Below are positions 13,801-25,919 of a DNA stretch of 64,000 bases, one piece after another. Made by a program: the position numbers and the translations under genes. Source of the DNA: Physcia stellaris. Its lineage: Eukaryota > Ascomycota > Lecanoromycetes > Caliciales > Physciaceae. The stretch covers positions 558,001 to 622,000 of the forward strand of contig JABSSW010000019.1 in the NCBI GenBank assembly GCA_018902385.1. The letters are read 5' to 3'. The notes under the pieces are model-generated. The model saw only the letters and a program-made list of their open reading frames with translations. It made no database searches and was not told where the DNA came from. Within the stretch, counting starts at the first letter, position 1. Every line of letters starts with the position of its first letter.

Positions 13801-16800
13801 TAAAAAACACGCAATGATAAATAGTATCGACATAATCATATCATTGAAAATACGTTTTTTCAAATTGACGATTCAACGATCGATTCATTTCAAAAAGATT
13901 ACAATCATTTCGTCACATGTCGAAATGATCGTCGTCGTTCATCATGTTGAATTGTCGATTACAAAAAATTTTCTGTTTGAGTCGAATGACAATTTCAATT
14001 TTATTTTGTACGCACATTTCATTGACGCGTCTATTAAATCTATTGTTATACGCAACGATAGAAAATTTTCAATCATGATTTTTCGAAATTTTCGATTAGA
14101 CAGAGTATTTGAAATTGATTTTTCTAGTGATTTTCATATCGATATCGACGACGACGATGTCAGATATTTAATCGTCAAAAAACTCAGATTCATTCACAAA
14201 AATGATTGATTCAAAAATTCATTTTCGTTTGCGTCGTGATTTACGCTGTCGCTGTTGCAATCGATAATAGTTTTTCGATTACGTTTGCTATTTTATCGTC
14301 GCTAGTTATTTTGTCACAAACATCAATCGTCACATCGTTTATAGTCATTTTGTCACAAACTTCGATGTCAATTGCTGAGTTGCAAAAAACTTTCACAACT
14401 AAAATCGATGATAACGATTTCGAGAAGTCTTTTACAAACGTTTCTATTTCGTTGATCGAAATCGTTTTGTTTAACGATGTTATCGTCTATAATTTCGACG
14501 AGCTAAACTCATTCGTCAAAATTGTTGAAAAGTTTTCGACGTTTTGACAGAATATCGACTTTGTCGAGATGTCGAAAGAGAATTGAATGAAAATATCATT
14601 GAAAAATGACTGAAAGAAACGTGTAACAGAAAAAACAAAAATGTATTTTTTGAATGCAAAAAATCGAAAATTGATAAACAAAATTTTCGACGATTTGCAT
14701 CGCATTGATCGAATGTTCTGAATTAATCAATCAACGTCATTTTTTTATTTTTGTTTCTGCGTTTGAAAAAGCGTTGACGACGAAAAAAAAATCGTGTAAT
14801 TATAAACATCAGAAATCTCAATGTCATAACACAATCTGACGCATATTCGTTATCATTGCAAACAAATATTATAATCGTCGTACGAGATTGCGACTACATA
14901 TCAATCATTGATTGTTCAGTTTTTTTCTATCAATGACGAATTCATTCAAATGATCGACACAAATTTACTGTTGTTAGTCACAAAAATCAAAAAAAGTTTC
15001 AACGTGATCGTCATGAATTACAAAAACTCATCGACGTACGTGCAACGTCAAATTGATCGATTGTTTCGCGAATATCGTCATTTTATCAGAGTTTATGTGA
15101 ACGATATAGTAATATTTTCTCGTACAAAGATCGAACACGAAACTCATTTGCGCAAAATATTTTCAATGCTAAACAAAAACAACATTTCGATCAAATTTAT
15201 CAAAATTTTTCTGAATTATTCATCAATCTCATTTCTCGATCAGAAAATTGATTCATTCGATTTGATCACGTTCGAAAAAAAACTCAAAACAATTGTCAAG
15301 TTTCGATTTTTTCGCACTTTTCGACAATTCGAAACGTATTTTGATTTGATTGATTGATTACGTGATTACATCGTTCATTATGTTGACATTTTCAAGTCAT
15401 TACAGAACAGAAAGACGAAACTTCTGCGTAACGAACTTATTGCAAAAAATGTTAAACGCGTTTATTTTTCGAAGACACGCGTACAGCATTTTACAGCAAA
15501 GAAATTGATTTCATTCGATGCTTTGCAAATCGTCTTGACAAAGTTTTTTTATCTAATACATTCGAATTTCAAACGTCAATTATTCATTGATTTGAATGTT
15601 AACAAGAAGTTCGATTTCGATGTCATGCTATATTATGTCAAGAAAGTTTTTCTCGAATCAGACAAATATTTTTTTCGTCACGCTATAGAGTCGATACTCT
15701 TTTTTAGTCGACTATTTATCGATGTCGAAACAAAATATTGATTCACTGAATTAAAAATAACAAACATTGTGTGAATGTTCAAAAAAACGAAACATATTGT
15801 TGAAGTTTCGTCAAACAAAACAATCGTTTATATTGATCATGAATTTGCATTCGACATTGCTAATCAAATCACGATGATAATCATTTCAATCGACAAATTC
15901 AATTTACGTTTTGTTCGTGTTTCAGATTACATTCAGCGTTTTAATCTCGATATTCGACATAAATCAGACAAACAACACATTGTTTTTGATGTTTTGTCAC
16001 GTTTAATCAACGATAATATCAACGCGTCAATGATCAGAAATTCTGATAAAAATGAATTTGATGTTCTGTTCACAATTTCACTAATCGAAATGAAAAAAGA
16101 TTTTCGCAATCGAATATTCGATGACTACAAAACTGATTTGAATTGACAAAAAATCAGTCAAATATTGAACGTTGACGACGAGAACGTCGCAAAACTATCT
16201 TTCTATAGAAAAAAATGATTTGATTTTTTGTTCAAATGATTTTATTATCGATGATTATGTTTACGAGTCGCGTCGTTTTTGCATTTTTCATTTCGTTGTG
16301 TCAAACATTTTGCGATTGACTCATGACGATGAACATATCGATTACGTCAAATGTTTCGAAAAAATGTTCGTTTCATATTATATTCGCGATTTGTCTCGCT
16401 ATTTGCGTGATTATTTGAAACATTGTTCGAAATGTCAAATGTATCAAATCAAAAAACACGTATCGTATGATTCGTTACAATTCATATTAATTTCGTCAAT
16501 TTTATTTCATACAATCATTATTGATTTCATTTTGACGTTATTTGTTTTTCGTGACGAATTGAATATCACGATGTCTGTCATTTGCAAGTTCACGAAACGA
16601 CTCACGCATTCATTGTCGACAAAAAGATTTGATTTGTCGTTGAGTGAAAAATCGCGTTAATCGACAAATTAGATATTGTTGATTGAAATATATCGAAAAT
16701 CATAATTTCGAATCGAGATCGCAAATTTTTGTCTGATATGTGAACAACAATTTTCAAGCAACTCGAAATTCGTTTGCTTTATTCAACTGCATATCATTTT

Positions 16801-18093
16801 CAAATTGACGATCAATTCGAGCGAATTAATCAAATGATTGAAATTGTTTTTCGATTCTATTTGATTACAATGAAAAATTCAACTGAGTGATTTAGAGTAC
16901 TGATCAAATTGCAACGTCATTTCAACAATTTTCACTTTGTCACTATTCACAAGACATTCAATGAAACATTCTACGAATTCATTTCGTTGCAATCTTTGAA
17001 CATGTTTCGTCAGTTCGTTACATCTGATCTCATCGGCGATTTGAAAGAGTTTTTCGCAGCGAACAATCGAAAGTCTTTCGCAAAGATTTTTTTCAATGCA
17101 ATTACTCGTGCTCGTTTTGAAATGACTGACGTCATTGCATTCGCTCAAATGATCAGCAAATACTATTATGATCGCAAACATCAATTTTTGTTCATGAAAG
17201 TTGACGACTATGCATTGATTAAGCTGCATCATGATTACAACATATCGACAATTGAAATTCTCGATAAAAAGTTGAGTCAACAATATATCGATTCTTTCAA
17301 AATTTTTGAAAAAATTGACAATTTGACATATCGACTGAAACTTTCGAATCATTGACGTATACATTTTGTTTTATTTATAGTTTAATTGAAATTTGTCTTT
17401 TCATCAATGAACGATTTTTTCAATCGTTCGCGTTCAGATCAGTCAAATTCTGTTTTCGTTGAAAAAGACACGAATCGAGTCAAATCATAAAAAATTGAAA
17501 AATTTATCAACAAACGTCAAATCAAACGTCGTGACGATGAATATTTTGTCAAATGAAAAGATTGAAAATCACAATACGATGAGTGACGAAATTTATCAAA
17601 GCTCGACGACGCTCAAAATTTTGTACAAAATTACGAAAACGCTTTACGTTTTACGATTTTTTTGTCAAATCGTTTGCAAAAGTTTTTCATCATTTCGTTG
17701 ATCAAAATTATTATTTCGTCAAAATTTTTCGCAATCATTTCATTGATTAATTTTTTTTCGCAAATAATTTATCGATGTTTGTCAATCAATTTCAAGCAAA
17801 TCAACGATTCGTAATTGTCATTTCACGTAAATCGAACACGACAACGACGATAACTTTTAATATCGAAACGCTTGTTTTGATTCGAAAATCAATCACAATC
17901 GAATTAATTACGTTTTTCGTCATTTCGTTGATTTCAATCACGTCGTCGACGTTCGCAATTGATATTTTAATGCGTCGTTTTCATCGATTTCAAAAATTAA
18001 AAAAAAAAAATTAAAAATATCGAATATTGTTTGATATGATTAAAAAACATTGTTGACATCGAGACGATATCGTTTATTTTGATTGAAACAAAT

Positions 18094-18283
18094 TGTTAAA
18101 AGTTTGTCGATTATAAAACGAAAATTCGTTTAACGATTGTCAATGACGAAATTTGAAATGAAAACGTGTTTGTCGTTGAAAAACAAATCATATGTCATCA
18201 TAACATGACAATATATATTTCGAAACTTTTTCGTAAAATTAACAATCAAATTTCTTTCATTCGTTCATATATTGTTTTTGACA
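18094..18283 (+). repeat. 3' LTR of element B
   Basis: This is the direct-repeat partner of 10622-10810 and is followed by the target duplication CAAAC. Differences from the 5' copy are mostly transitions, about half in CpT/ApG and the rest mainly in CpA/TpG or CpG context. Confidence 0.9.
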
Positions 18284-20618
18284 CAAACATTTGTCAAAAA
18301 TATTTGATTTTCAAAAAACAATTGAATTGTCATCGCATCGATTTTACGATTACAAAATCGAATTTTTAAACGATAACAATAGTTTGTTTCGAAACAAAAT
18401 ATATTCATTGTTCGAATTCAAATTTCAAAAACTCAAAAATATTTGAAAAATAATTTTCAAAAAAATTTTATTGTACTCAATCAAATTGTTTACGTTTCGT
18501 TTGTTTTATTTGCAATCAAATCAAATGATCAATTACGTTTGTGTGTGAATTATCGACGATTCAATCACATCACAAAACGCAATCGATATTTCATTTTTCT
18601 GAATTTTGATCGAAAAATTTTAATCAAAATGCAAAATTGCAAATATTTGATTAAACTGAATATTATATCGATTTTCAACAAATTTCGAATGAATGAAAAA
18701 AGTGAAAAATTTATCACGTTCGTTATTTTCATGAAATCGTACAAATATCAAATGTTATTTTTCGAATTAATCAACGAATTCGCGAATTGATAACATTACA
18801 TGAACGATTTGTTGTTCAATTTTCTGAACGATTTTTGTCAAATCTATTTAAATGATATTTTCATTTACAGCAAATTCAAAAAAAAAGCACATCGTTCACG
18901 TTCGCAAAATGTTAAAAAATTCAAAAAAATCGAATTACAAATGAATATTGAAAAATGCGAATTTTTCAAAAAAATGACATTTTTGAACGTTATATTATCG
19001 ATAAATGATTTTCGCATGAATTCAAAAAAAATAAAAATCATTGTCAATTGAAAACGTTTTACGAATTTGAAAAAAATGCAAATTTTCGTGAATTTCGTCA
19101 ATTTTTACAGACGATTCATTCGTGATTTTTCGAAAAAAACTCGAATTTTCACTCGAATGATCAAGAAGTTTGTGAATTTCGAATGAATTGAAAAAATCGA
19201 AAAAATCTTCAATCTTTTCAAAAAAACGATAACGAAAATTTTCATATTACGACATTACGATCGAATCAAACAAATCATTTTAAAAATCGATTTTTTTGAT
19301 TACGTCAATGCAAAAATATTATTTCAATACGACGACGAAAAAATGTTGCATTTCGTTGCTTTTTACAATCGCAACATGATTTCAATCGAATGCAATTACG
19401 AAATTTATGACAAAAAATTGTTAATCATTATTCGTTGTTTAAAACATTGACGTTTTGAATTCGAAAATATCGAAAAATCGATCAAAATTTTCATCGATCA
19501 CAAAAAACTGAAAATTTTCATGACGTCGAAAAAATTCATTTTTCGTCAAACTCGCTGAACAGAAATTTTTTCGAAATTCAACATAGTCATTCAATTTCAA
19601 TTCGAAACTCAAAACGTTAAAACAAATGTTTTGATTCGTATGTTTGAATTTCGATTCAAAAACGAAACAAATGAACGACATCAATATCGAAAACAAATAT
19701 TGTTCATTTCAAAACGACTCGAAATTCACGCGATAAAATTCGACGAATTTATTTATGAACGAGTTTTAATTGTCAACAGAATTGACGATGATTGCACGAC
19801 GTATCGTGAAATCATCGAACAAAATCTCATTTCAATGAATGAAATCGATTTACGAAATTGCAATGAAAAAAACGATGTTTTATATCGAAATAATCGATTA
19901 TAAATGTTTGTCAACGTTTTTTTATTCGTTAATTTTTTCAAAAAAATTCACGAATTTTCGATTTCGAAACATTCAAATTTCAATCGTATGAAAAATTTTA
20001 TACGTCGCGATTATTATTGATTCAACATGCGCAAATTCGTTCGTCGATACGTTCGTAATTGTTATGAATGTCAACGTACGAAAATTTTCAAAAATCGAAA
20101 AAATGATTTATTCACATTTTTGATCATTTTTTTGCAACGTTAAATCGACATATTCATGAATTTTATTATCGAATTGTTCGACGTTCACGATCATAACGTC
20201 ATTTGCACGATAATTGACAAATTTAACAAAAAACGTCATTACGTGTTTTGCATCGTCGACGACGAAAATACAAATGCGAAAATCACAATCAAAATATTTA
20301 TTAATTACGTATTTCGTACGCATGAATTATTTTTTTTATAACGTCAAATCGAAAATTTCAATTCATATCGTTTGTTTGACAAGCATTTTGCAAAATTTTC
20401 GACATTAAATGTAAATTTTTCATCGTTTTTCATTCAAAAATCGATAAACAAATCGAAAAAATCAATCAAAATATCGAAAAACAATTGCGACAATATTGCA
20501 ATTACATACAAAACGATTGAAACGTTTGATTATTCATGATTGAATTTGCAAACAACAACGCGATATTTGCAACAACAAAATTATCATCATTTTTCATCAA
20601 TAAAAATTTTCATTTTCG

Positions 20619-20796
20619 TGTAAGACGCATGCTTAGAAAACAGATAGCATAACGAAAATATTTGATTTAAAGAACAAATATGTACAGAAAATCGAATGTC
20701 AAAAATAGAAATGCGTGTCAAGTCACGCTAGTTTTCACATGAATTCTCGCTGATAAGATAAAATCTCAATCGAGATTTTCAGACATGCTCGTAACA
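20619..20796 (+). repeat. 5' LTR of element D
   Basis: It aligns without gaps to 22424-22601. There are 16 differences in 178 bp, all transitions. Confidence 0.9.
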
Positions 20797-21971
20797 TTAT
20801 TTTTTTTTTTTTTTCAAATTTCGTTTCGAAGCGAATAAATCATTTCTTCTATCGATCGACATTGCGAAAAAATTCATTGACGATGACTCAAATATCTGTT
20901 TGATCATGATTGACGTTGAAAATGTCAAAACAAATGCGATAAACGTGAAGAAATAAATTCGAAAACAAAAAATGTGCGAGAAAAAAAAAGATAAATATGC
21001 GACGAGAATGAGAATCTTGTTGAGAATTTTGATCTCGATCGATGCGAAAGATATCTGCAAATTAGTATGATGAAACGATCGATTTCTCGAACAGAACAGA
21101 AACAAAAACAGAACGATATCGATTTCGCGAACGTATGCTGTTTCAAACTTTTCGAATTTGAATTTTTCGAGTCTTTATTAATCGGCGCGTTCTGATTGGC
21201 TGCAGATTCTGAAATAGAGAATAGAGATATGACGCATTGACGACGACGAACAGACGACTGCGAAGAAGACGAGCTGATTTGATCGTGTAGCAAATCTATT
21301 GAATCGATGTTTTTCAGCTTTTCTCTTCATTTGCTTTCGTATCGTTGTATGTAATAGATTCACCTCTTGATTGACTGCAAAGATGTAAAGAATCGAACGC
21401 ATGCGCTTTTGATGTCATTGTAGCGAACTAACTGAGATCGATGTACGGACTCGTTCATAAGACGTCATTGAAGCAGACTCACTAGTCGTTGTAGCGAACT
21501 CACTGAGTGCCGTCGAAGCGAGCAGATCGCTGAGACAAAAACGAAACGAAACGAAACGTAATTCAAATTTTTGTTTGAAATTTTGAGTGATTGTTTGTTG
21601 ATTTGATGATTTGATGTGAAATTGTTGTGTGTGATTTCTATTTTTTTCTTCAACAAAGCGATGTCTCAACGCTTAATAAAAAGACGATTATTGTAGAGAT
21701 CATTCGAAAATAAATGAACTGACTGATTCGAGAAAGCACGAAGATCGTCTATTGACTAGATGTCGAAAACTCGAAGAAAAAGATCGACAATTGACTGTCG
21801 TTGTAACAAATTCATTGATTGATTGACTTTCAGAACAAAAAAATCAACTATTGATTGTCATTATCGTTGACTCACGATCATTTTCGCAGATTCACGATCA
21901 TTTTCGTTGACTCACGATGCGCATAGTGAAAATGAAATGCAATCATCGTCTTCAAAGAGAAAATTTCAAAC

Positions 21972-22170
21972 TGACGATTTTCTTTTGACTCGCGTATTTC
22001 TACGAGTGATTTGACGATTTTCTTTTGAACATTCGCGTATCTTTACGAGCGATGAAGATTTTGTTTCTACTCGCTTCTTTTACGAACAAATGACGATTTT
22101 CTTTAATTTCGCGTATTTTTACGAAATTGACGATTTTATTTCGTTTACTCGCGTATCTCGACGAGCAATC
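21972..22170 (+). repeat. About five tandem copies of a 40-bp unit with a small dyad, inside element D
   Basis: The unit reads roughly TGACGATTTTCTTT followed by ACTCGCGTATTTCTACGAG. It recurs near 21972, 22012, 22052, 22091 and 22128 with drift. Each unit contains CTCG...CGAG arms around a short spacer, so each could form a small hairpin. Confidence 0.7.
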
Positions 22171-22423
22171 TACTCGAGACAGAAAATTTGACGAATGTCA
22201 ATTAGTCTCGCAAAACTCAGAGCGAGAAATCTGTTGTGCAAAAGACAGTGAATCATCGTCATTGCAATTGATAGAAAATTTCGTGCTGAAAATGTGCGAT
22301 CGTCACGAGTTGAATTGTGCTGAAAACGAAATCGTCACAAATTGAATGATCGCGTTTCTTTCTATTCGCTGATTATGCGAGTGTGAAGTTTACATCGTTC
22401 GTCACGATGAAAATCAAATATAA

Positions 22424-22601
22424 TGTAAAACGCATGTCTAAAAAACAAATAACATAACGAGAATATTTGATTTAGAAAGCAAATATGTACAGAAAATCGA
22501 ATGTTAAAAGTAGAAGTGCGTGTCAAGTCACGCTAGTTCTCACATGAATTCTCGTTGATAAAATAAAATCTCAATCGAGATTTTCAGACATGCTCGTAAC
22601 A
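22424..22601 (+). repeat. 3' LTR of element D
   Basis: It aligns without gaps to 20619-20796 and is followed by TTTCG, the same five bases that precede the 5' copy. Confidence 0.9.
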
Positions 22602-23760
22602 TTTCGTATAAACTTTTCATCAAATTTTATTTCGTATGTTACAATGAAAAAGCGATTTTTGATCGTCAAAACAAAAAATATCATCGATACAATACAAAAT
22701 ATTTTCAATTACGTACGAAATCATGCAAAAATAATTCAAAAACGTATAACAATTCAAATCAACAAACATCGAAAAATCGTGAAATACGTCGAAAAAAATT
22801 TCGTTTTTTTGAATCGACGAAACATCAAAACGATCAAATCATTTGACAAATTTAATGACAAAAAATTAAAATCGTACAAAATGCTAAAACGTATGAGCAA
22901 TTTTTATCGATTCGAATTATCAAAAATTATGCGAATTTACGATATGTTTCATTGTTGATTTTTTCGCAAAGATTTTCGTGATTTTTTCGAAAATCAAATT
23001 AACGAATTTTTCGATTCAATCATAATTAACGAGAATTTCGAATGAAAAATGAACGATATTTTGAAATTTCGATATTATTACAATCGTTTTCAATATCGTG
23101 TCAATTGATCAAATTGATTTCATGATCGAACGTGATATTATGTCGACAACGAAAAATTCGATAATGTTCGCGATGTGATGAACGATTTTCATCGTAATCA
23201 TTTCACGACAACAAATTCAAAATCGTTCAAAACGTTGATTTCAATATTTCAAATCGTCGTCAACGAATCAAATTTTTCAACGAATCGTCGTCGTTTTCGA
23301 AAAAAAATCGTCATGTTGACATTAATCGAAATTATTTTCGATTAACATTTGACGTCACGAATTCGATTTTCATTCATTTGTTTTTGATTTCACGATTTTT
23401 ATTCAACAATTCAAATTTTATTATTTTTTCGATGTTATTTACAATCAAAATTTACATCGCATGAAAAACTGAATCGTGTCAAAAACATTTTCAAAAATTG
23501 TCGTCAAATTTTATCGAACGTTGAAATGACAATAAAATATTAAAAAATGAAAAATGATGATCGTGAAATTTTTGAATTTTGCAATCATACAATTTGATCA
23601 ACAAAATTCTCAACAAAATTTTCAAATTTCGCAACAACAACGAATCGTCGAGACGACGTTCGCGAAAAAAAAGAAATAATGTTACGAACATGTTTGACAA
23701 ATAAATCTGACAAATAAACGATATGATAAATGATTGAACAAATAAATTTAAATCGAATTA

Positions 23761-23915
23761 TGTTTTAATTTTTTGACGAAATTAACGTGATTTGAAATTT
23801 GACGTTCGCACATTGTTTACAATTTCATCATTTTGTACATATTTGTTTTTGCAAATTTATTGTTTTCGTCTAGTTAATCAATATTACGTTTACTCAAACA
23901 CGATTCATGATATTT
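23761..23915 (+). repeat. Right LTR remnant of element C
   Basis: This is the direct-repeat partner of 219-376. The sequence after about 23915 no longer follows the interior of element C. Confidence 0.65.
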
Positions 23916-25500
23916 GATAAATTTTCGTATTTGTTTCAAAATATAAAATTCATCGTTCAATAGTTCATTTGCGTTTTGAAATACGTTTTGATTTTCGAAA
24001 TTGTGTTTTATTTGTCACACGATGTAATTTTTCAGAAATAATGTTTTCGCTTTGTTTTTCGAAAATTGAATCGAATTGTTTTGAGAAATTGACGACGAAA
24101 GTTTTTCGATCACGTTTGATTTATTTTTGATCGTCACGAAACGAAATTCAAAAATATTCGAAAGCGTGTCAAAGTGAAAAAACGACGAAAAAATTGAAAA
24201 AACAAAATTATGCGATTTCGAATGATGAGTTGAAACAAAATTAAAATGAAATTGTGATGAATATTGAAATTCGAATTGAAAATCGAATTGAGAAAAATAA
24301 TACGATTGTTGATCGTAAAAAAAAAACATTTTTTGAAAACGACATAACGTACGAATGTTGATTTGTTTGTTGATACGATAAAAACGAAATTTGAAAAAAT
24401 TGATAAAAATAATACGAATTCATTGACGTTTCAAAAATCGATAATTGTGACGTTGATATCGTCGATGATAATAAAATAAATGCAAATTTTTCGTTGAACG
24501 TTTTTACAATATTTTTTTTTTCGATCGTTGTTTGTTTTCAAAAATTGTTTTCATATCGTATAATTTGAATTGCAATTTGTTTGAAAATTTATCGACAATC
24601 GTTTTTTTCGCAACGATAACATCGTTTCACTCGTCGAATCATTCGTGATGCAAAACATAATGTTTATCGTTTTCGTCACGAAATTGTCAACAATATGATG
24701 TATCATTTCGACATGTTTGCGAATTGCATTTTCATATAAAAAGCATTTTATAATTTTCAAATTTTAATTGTTTTTTTGTTTTTTTACGAAATTTCGTTGT
24801 TTTTTTTTGTTTGACGATGATCGAATTCGAATTCTTTTTTTTTTTTTTTTTTTTGAATTTTTTTTAGCACGTAATTTGTTAACATTTTCATTCGTATCGT
24901 TGTTCAATTGCTCGTCATCGATATCGAAAAAAATAAAAAAAAACGAATCAATTTCAACAATATGACATCGTTTTTTGTTAAAAATTTTTGAAAAAAAAAA
25001 TGATTTCATTTTTCAATTTATTATCGTATCGAAACACGATATTAACGATAACATTTTTTTTGTTATGAAATCATTGCATAGCAAATTCATGACAAACATT
25101 TCAATCGTTATTATCGTTGAATTTTTGTTTTGCAATGTTTTTGAACGAAACATATTGCAAATTCGTCGTGCGTTCATGTTTGATTACATTTCGATTTTCG
25201 ACGATTTTATTGAGTCGAAATATCGAATTTTCATTAAAATTCGAATAATTGAATGTTTTGAAAATCGTTATTTTGTTTATAATTTTGTTGTCGTTGTACG
25301 AAATTAAAATGTTTATCGTGTAAAACAACGAAAACGTCGACGATCGTTTTTCGATAATAACGAATTTAAAAAAACGAACATCGTTAATGAAAATCGTGTT
25401 ATTCGTAGTCGATTCGTTGATTTTTTTTTTGATGAAGTTGTTGTTGTTATTCGTGTTTTCATTTTCATCGCGTTTTTTCTCGACGGTTTGTGTTCTTTGA
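23916..25500. other. AT-rich block without a recognised gene
   Basis: This stretch keeps the CpC/CpT-poor composition of the retroelement nest but shows no LTR pair, reverse transcriptase or integrase signal. Open frames exist on both strands, but they are low-complexity and rich in Phe, Asn, Ile and Lys. It could be a further degraded repeat or flanking host DNA hit by the same mutation process. Confidence 0.5.
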
Positions 25501-25919
25501 TCGCGTTTGCAACGATCGTTGCGGCCCAATCTTCAGATGTGCGATCGTAGCAGTATGCTCGAGCACGTGTAGTCATGATATCACGAGTTAATCGATGGTG
25601 GTGGTGAGTTATTGAGGCCGAAAAGATCGATTTTATCGATTTAGCATGCAGAGATAAAAAAAAGTTGCACTTCAGGTTTTCGCGCGGGCGCGGGAAGATG
25701 CAAGCCGAGGTAACGTGGCGGGTGATCGGTTTGGCTGGAGGGGCCAAGCCCTGCAAGCTCCGAGAAGCTTGGTAGCATCATAACCAAGGCTACAGTGAGT
25801 GTCACCCCGGTGTGACAGACCATACCTTGTCTATTACAAGAGCTTGCACTTCCTACATCTCCCTCTCCACTTTTGAGAACAATTGAAATCCGTAATTCCT
25901 AGGCACACCCCTAATAATA
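25501..25919. other. Composition boundary and 5' region of the acyl-CoA synthetase gene
   Basis: GC content rises sharply within about 50 bp near 25,500, and CC and GG dinucleotides reappear at once. No coding sequence is convincing here. The stretch presumably holds the promoter and leader of the next gene. Confidence 0.5.

Larger units (their letters stand above)
10622..18283 (+). mobile_element. Element B: Ty3/gypsy LTR retrotransposon fossil nested in element C
   Basis: The LTRs of 189 and 190 bp begin TGTTAAAAG and end TTTTGACA. A perfect 5-bp target duplication CAAAC flanks it (10617-10621 and 18284-18288). The internal order is gag-like (11376-12188), a C2HC finger segment (about 13130-13220), a protease-like region (about 13660-14200), reverse transcriptase (about 14900-15360), RNase H (about 15360-16030) and integrase with its zinc domain (about 16230-16460) and C-terminal part (about 16900-17350). 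It is broken by several to many changes but is better preserved than A or C. The gag and integrase parts are nearly free of glycine and proline codons, reflecting the local mutation bias. Confidence 0.9.
20619..22601 (+). mobile_element. Element D: small non-autonomous LTR retrotransposon (TRIM/LARD-like)
   Basis: Two 178-bp direct repeats (20619-20796 and 22424-22601) begin TGTAA and end CGTAACA. They are flanked by a perfect 5-bp target duplication TTTCG (20614-20618 and 22602-22606). The 1.6-kb interior shows no recognisable gag, protease, reverse transcriptase or integrase, so the element would have depended on another element for mobility. It sits inside the integrase region of element C. 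It is the least AT-shifted element in the nest, still holding some CC and GG, so it is probably the youngest. The plus orientation is arbitrary. Confidence 0.85.
219..23915 (+). mobile_element. Element C: old Ty3/gypsy chromovirus-like LTR retrotransposon fossil, host of three nested insertions
   Basis: A direct repeat of about 155 bp (219-376 and 23761-23915) brackets the block and is read as the remains of its LTRs. Without the three inserted elements the remainder is about 6.5-7 kb, a usual size for Ty3/gypsy. The parts appear in gypsy order on the plus strand: gag-like sequence (about 550-1640), a CCHC-type knuckle (about 1911-1954), reverse transcriptase (about 18440-19050), RNase H (about 19280-19460), integrase zinc and catalytic regions (about 20000-20400), integrase C-terminus (about 22600-22960) and a chromodomain-like stretch (about 23030-23210). 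The element is broken by very many changes. It is the oldest in the nest because the others lie inside it. The exact LTR ends and any target duplication could not be fixed. Confidence 0.72.

Noticed and set aside
16909-17355. A 148-codon protein-like frame in the AT-rich block
   Set aside because: It matches the C-terminal integrase style of Ty3/gypsy elements and is inside element B.
1-25500. AT-rich block as a centromere or mitochondrial DNA insertion
   Set aside because: Recognisable LTR pairs, target duplications and gypsy domains explain it; there is no mitochondrial gene content, and centromere identity cannot be judged from sequence.
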